The translations under genes were made by a program, and so were the position numbers. 64,000 nt of DNA. Source: an uncultured Flavobacteriales bacterium (GTDB lineage Bacteria; Bacteroidota; Bacteroidia; Flavobacteriales_G; Salibacteraceae). The stretch lies in assembly GCA_937121175.1 (NCBI GenBank), contig CAKZKD010000027.1:21059-85058 (forward strand). The letters run 5' to 3'. A model generated the notes under the pieces. That model worked only from the letters and a program-made list of their open reading frames with translations, was not told where the DNA came from and did no database searches. Below, one piece after another: positions 62,501-64,000 of this stretch. Within the stretch, counting starts at the first letter, position 1, and each line of letters starts with the position of its first letter.

Positions 62501-64000
62501 ACTCGTTCAAAACAAAACGGTTTACCTAAACGCTTCGGGCGCGGGTAGCATTGCAGTAGGCGATATTAATAATGGAAGTTACGATAGTTGTGGAATAGCA
62601 ACATTGAGTTTATCAAACATGAATTACACATGCACCGATACTGGTTCAAACACGGTGTATTTGACTGCTGTTGATGTAAATGGAAATATAGATTCTGCCA
62701 TGGCAACAGTAACTATAATCGATACGATTAAGCCAGTAGTAGCAACTCAGAATTTAGCGTTGTACTTAAACGCTTCAGGAGCGGCTAGCATTACTACGAG
62801 TGATGTCGATAACGGTACTTACGACAGTTGTGGAGTTTCATTGAGTTTGTCTAAATCGAGCTTTTCATGTGCTGATACAGGAAGCAATACGGTTTACTTA
62901 ATTGCAACTGACGTAAATGGAAACGTAGATTCTGCTTCGGCGACCATTACGGTTTCAGATACCATTAAACCTACTATCAACACGAACAATGTGACGGTGT
63001 ATTTGGATGCTTCTGGTATGTCTTCGGTTGCTGTTTCGGATGTGAACAACAGTTCTTCTGACAATTGCACGATAGCGAGTCTTGTTTTGAGCGATACCAA
63101 TTTCGACTGCTCGAACACGGGAGCGAATACGGTGTATTTAATCGGGGTTGACGTGAACGGAAACGTTGATTCGTCTTTGGCAACGATTACGGTTTTGGAT
63201 ACCATTTCACCTGTACTTACGGTTAATTCTAAAATTCAGGTTTGTGCGATTACCGCTGCGGGAACAGAAGTTACCTACAGCAACTCAGCAACGGACAACT
63301 GTGCGCCAAAAGCCATTGTTCAAACGGCAGGTTTGGTGTCTGGTTCGGTATTCCCTCAGGGCACTACTTGGAATGTATTTTCTGTTGAAGATTCTTCGGG
63401 CAATACAGTTGTGGACAGCTTTTCGGTAGAGATTTATGCATTCCAAGCCCTAACAATCGATTCTATTGGTGAGCGTTGCGAAAATGACAGCCTAGTTACT
63501 TTGGTTGGTACACCAACTGGGGGTACGTTTAGCGGTACAGGTGTTACAGCTGGTAAACTAGACCCAGCAGTTGTTTCAAACGGTGCAGTAGCCATTACTT
63601 ACACCTTTACTACCCCTCAGTCTTGTACGTACAGCGATAGCATCTTTGCTCTAGTTCGTCCACTTCCTTTAGTTCAGCTGGGCAGCTTTTCCGATACGGT
63701 TTGTTTGGAAGATGAGCAAGTGGCTTGTCCTGTGGCTACTCCTTCTGGTGGTATCTATTCTGGTGCGGGTGTTAACGGTATCCTTTTCGAAACTGGTGCT
63801 CCTGGTGTCGGAGTTGGCGAACATTTGGTGCGCTACACTTACCAAGATATTTACGGTTGTGTAAATACGGATTCTACTGTAGCTAACGTCCTCAATTGTT
63901 TTGACCCTGCTGGGGTGAGGCTAAATGCGGTTGCTAATGTGGTGCGTATTTTCCCTAACCCGAATAAAGGTAATTTCACTATCGAACACAATTTGGAACA
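56586..64000 (+). CDS. Giant T9SS-secreted adhesin (SprB, FG-GAP, propeller and HYR repeats); 3' end outside window
   Basis: One uninterrupted frame of at least 2471 codons. Signal peptide 1-23 (KTSDA, QC). An N-terminal beta domain to about 180, SprB-like repeat, FG-GAP repeats at about 262-570 (DIDNDGDLDLI, DIDGDGDLDIV), then SprB-like repeats (CYGLSNGKVTASATGG), about nine in all. The last repeat of this run is split by a domain at about 932-1101 (YEQSFEAL ... YFGLDNIKIEGE). Seven 49-residue repeats follow (about 1181-1520), then more SprB-like repeats, HYR-like repeats of 79-80 residues (about 1807-2208) and two Ig-like segments. RIFPNPNKGNF opens a type A sorting domain cut by the window end. 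Predicted cell-surface adhesin; ligand unknown. Length and repeats make assembly errors possible. Confidence 0.88.
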   Translation, partial: MKKLFYSSFVLFALLVVVKTSDAQCPIPSNNFENFGKFELTPTGIGDTVRNVGGTWGGDYHHVKVTTGKKYVISLCNTHYAHGSNALNTSGWNPHPDTVGFDPILTLYHDTQTVAGTFNGLSGPIVGFDDNGCGTGSLMPMITYTATFTGNLAVAIDSVGACDKFIVDSTRIFVTEISPGPPALSISLSTSYITTNGANNGAIKVTASGGTTPYTYLWSTGATTDSIGGLSPGTYIVTVTDSSSTTKIDSVTLIEPPLTDDYPDSFINIMATHPAGLDSATLPTNPTRFGSVELADIDNDGDLDLISGSNKGKLFLFRNKGSATSPNWKLDTGTIFTLDSIHITPNQPTNEVRPTLVDIDGDGDLDLFVGSRWAPNGTHKLDDIHFYRNIGTKYNAVFTLDTIQGLQFQQVSEFVHISPVDIDGDGDLDIVCAGSDSISYFLNIGTIYAPHYVRVYGKATNGPGKPHNPFPVPWIETSFLTATPRFIDFDEDGDLDMFFMNEAGFIRYIPNLGSVVLANFSPGTSYPVPSLDTTDFGAFGTIDMKDVDGDGVIDLVCNHWNPTTFYWYKGASSGLKTSISTDSVISCNGSSNGALSVSVTGGKSPYSYSWSNGDTTVSISGLDTGTYKVVVTDSLGIKDSATIVITQPNVLVASATIVTNVSCYGLSNGKVTASATGGTATYTYAWSNSATTASITGLATGSYVVTITDSKGCSDIDTATVTEPTVLMTSTSATMATTITSADASATTSTSGGTSPYNYVWINGAIGATASNLMVGKYRVSVTDKNGCTVVDSVEVTSGPSVTLAVDSNVSCNGLSDGAATASVTGGTTPYSYAWSNSDTTASIFGLAAGSYTVTVTDSVGDTNSTSITITQPDSLSVTATISSNVSCFGESDGTAVATINGGTPAYDLLWSNGQTTNATIGGSVSGSSSTVVYEQSFEALASDNLSYSHFPVSYNTDGDSTFGTGNLWGVVQEITGKTTAASGLYFWGGADLTNSNGGGSFAHYLTTDAADVSNYSNVNLSFHYYAQNYSLGQYVKYEVLFDSSSNFTTGGTFLNKNTSGWDSVSIAVPDTAKYVRVRISSQQDGAYFGLDNIKIEGEFISTAFGSQLSGFAAGSQNVIVTDTNGCKDTATFSITEPTQVLASINQGDTACYALGDSVQLTVTPQTGVTYEWNKPGELDSFITVGSAGFSAGPTGNTTLVTDGNNVPYLAYSDGVNSHKATVQKFNGTTWITVGTGGLSAGNADHLSLAINGNNVPYIAYQDNANSGKATVQKFNGTSWVTVGTVGFSAAYADNLSLAFDGNNIPYLAYLDGANSNKSTVQKYNGTSWVTVGSAGFSAGTVSYTSLAIDGNDVPYVGYRDVANSNKATVMKFDGTSWVAVGSAGFSAGNTFFNSLAIDGNNMPYVGYRDAANSNKATVMKFNGTTWVVLGSAGFSAGLADFASLAIDGNNVPYIGYQDGANSKNATVMKFNGTSWVTVGSTGFSAGRVNEPSLAIDGNNVPYIAYGDGTSSNKASVMKATGGLQLISNASSAFGSDSSLVILIATDTATGCTNTDTIYVEVCKTPRVSITLDSNVSCYGLSDAGLTASVKAGIPPYSYAWSNSDTGTVLTGLPIGTYFVTVTDSLGDTNSTSITITQPDSLVITASVDSNLSCYGANDGGATATITGGTKNFSLLWGNGNMSSVTDTNAMGIYTANADSLLPGNQQVLITDANGCTDSAIFTITQPDSISVNFVIDSNETCTNEQDGGFTAVVTGGTRNYTFLWFGAPAPVTDTSYTGAGTGTYNVKVEDAKGCFLITSVFVPLIDDIAPQAVVKNITAYLNASGSAIIQASDIDSMSADNCLIDSLAIDKTTFDCADTGANTVRFIVVDWKGNSDTATATVTVLDTIKPIVVAQNLTAYLSASGTVNITAADINNGSYDSCGVSLALSNTMFTCSDTGSNTIYLIGTDVNGNVDSAVATVTVLDTIKPTVLVQNKTVYLNASGAGSIAVGDINNGSYDSCGIATLSLSNMNYTCTDTGSNTVYLTAVDVNGNIDSAMATVTIIDTIKPVVATQNLALYLNASGAASITTSDVDNGTYDSCGVSLSLSKSSFSCADTGSNTVYLIATDVNGNVDSASATITVSDTIKPTINTNNVTVYLDASGMSSVAVSDVNNSSSDNCTIASLVLSDTNFDCSNTGANTVYLIGVDVNGNVDSSLATITVLDTISPVLTVNSKIQVCAITAAGTEVTYSNSATDNCAPKAIVQTAGLVSGSVFPQGTTWNVFSVEDSSGNTVVDSFSVEIYAFQALTIDSIGERCENDSLVTLVGTPTGGTFSGTGVTAGKLDPAVVSNGAVAITYTFTTPQSCTYSDSIFALVRPLPLVQLGSFSDTVCLEDEQVACPVATPSGGIYSGAGVNGILFETGAPGVGVGEHLVRYTYQDIYGCVNTDSTVANVLNCFDPAGVRLNAVANVVRIFPNPNKGNFTIEHNLE
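59380..59890 (+). other. MAM/jelly-roll-like domain inserted inside a SprB repeat
   Basis: The SprB repeat starting CFGESDGTAVATINGG is interrupted after WSNGQTTNAT and resumes as LSGFAAGSQNVIVTD. The inserted ~170 residues (YEQSFEALA, FGTGNLWGVVQ, LYFWGGADLTN, FHYYAQNYSLGQY, DGAYFGLDNIKIEG) look like an all-beta MAM/concanavalin-type domain. Confidence 0.65.
60126..61146 (+). repeat. Seven tandem in-frame 147-bp repeats (49-residue blades)
   Basis: The codons for the conserved G-F/L-S-A begin at 60150, 60297, 60444, 60591, 60738, 60885 and 61032, spaced exactly 147 bases each time. The unit consensus is roughly WVTVGSAGFSAG, five variable residues, SLAIDGNNVPYIAY, DGANSNKATV, then KFNGTS. 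Copies are similar in DNA as well. Seven units of this size would suit a seven-bladed beta-propeller. The array lies between two halves of an Ig-like domain. Confidence 0.9.
62004..63210 (+). repeat. Tandem HYR-like repeats (~79-80 residues each)
   Basis: DTIKP-type linkers start at 62241, 62478, 62718, 62955 and 63195 (steps of 237, 240, 237 and 240 bases), with a first copy from about 62004. Each unit has YLNASG, DINNGSYDSCG, CSDTGSNTVYL, DVNGNVDSA and ATVTVLD. This is an HYR/Ig-like stalk in front of the sorting domain. Confidence 0.85.

Noticed and set aside
56586..64000. Several separate genes or a frameshift in the terminal region
   Set aside because: Codon by codon the frame stays open from the ATG to the window end with continuous domain content, so one gene is the simplest reading.

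Overview
The window looks like the chromosome of a member of the Bacteroidota, most probably a Flavobacteriales-type, T9SS-bearing organism. The reasons are AT-rich DNA, many giant exported proteins ending in type IX secretion sorting domains (CHU_C/type B and type A), SprB, PKD and HYR repeats, an N-terminal domain typical of gliding-motility-associated proteins, near absence of Shine-Dalgarno sequences, and at least eleven perfect Bacteroidota-type -7 boxes (TAnnTTTG) 16 to 52 bases before start codons. No phage, integrase, transposase or CRISPR was seen. About 45 percent of the window encodes six giant surface or lipid-anchored proteins.

Layout. 0-2.4 kb: the tail of a CHU_C protein, riboflavin synthase and, convergent, an acyl-CoA carboxylase beta subunit. 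2.4-17.9 kb: three tandem minus-strand paralogues of 1631-1754 aa, each with a type B sorting domain. Two of them share about 1.5 kb of near-duplicate 5' sequence, and all three carry the same roughly 200-residue module inserted inside an Ig-like domain. 18-22 kb: free methionine-R-sulfoxide reductase coupled to an Ig-like lipoprotein, then an aminotransferase/omega-amidase pair. 22.2-25.7 kb: the succinate dehydrogenase operon (sdhC-sdhA-sdhB) with promoter and terminator. 25.9-31.1 kb: Xaa-Pro aminopeptidase, a 1005-aa surface protein and an alpha/beta hydrolase. 31.3-36 kb: tRNA-Val(UAC), a large ABCG-like exporter, and an overlapping three-gene lipoprotein operon (Met/His-rich lipoprotein, SCO, cytochrome c). 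36-43.7 kb: a membrane-anchored putative aminopeptidase, a TPR/SPOR protein, a half-size TauE/SafE protein, an unusual pseudo-peptidase/beta-propeller/Omp85-like fusion, an MBL hydrolase and an outer-membrane protein. 43.7-47.1 kb: the kynurenine branch (kynureninase, GNAT, kynurenine 3-monooxygenase). 47.3-50 kb: hemL, a 56-aa basic protein, a methyltransferase and a VTT membrane protein. 50-52.8 kb: a TPR-type histidine kinase with a LytTR regulator. 53-64 kb: a VCBS/ASPIC lipoprotein and a giant adhesin of at least 2471 codons that runs off the window.

How it works together. Housekeeping genes for flavin, haem, succinate oxidation, amino-acid transamination and tryptophan/kynurenine metabolism are interleaved with a large secreted-adhesin repertoire. 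The most intriguing items are the Met/His-rich lipoprotein-SCO-cytochrome c operon (possible copper delivery); the recurrent domain-inside-domain architecture of the giant surface proteins, including an exactly periodic 7 x 49-residue array placed inside an Ig-like domain; and a helically phased TGCAC repeat just upstream of the largest adhesin. All functional calls come from reading motifs by eye; no database search was possible.
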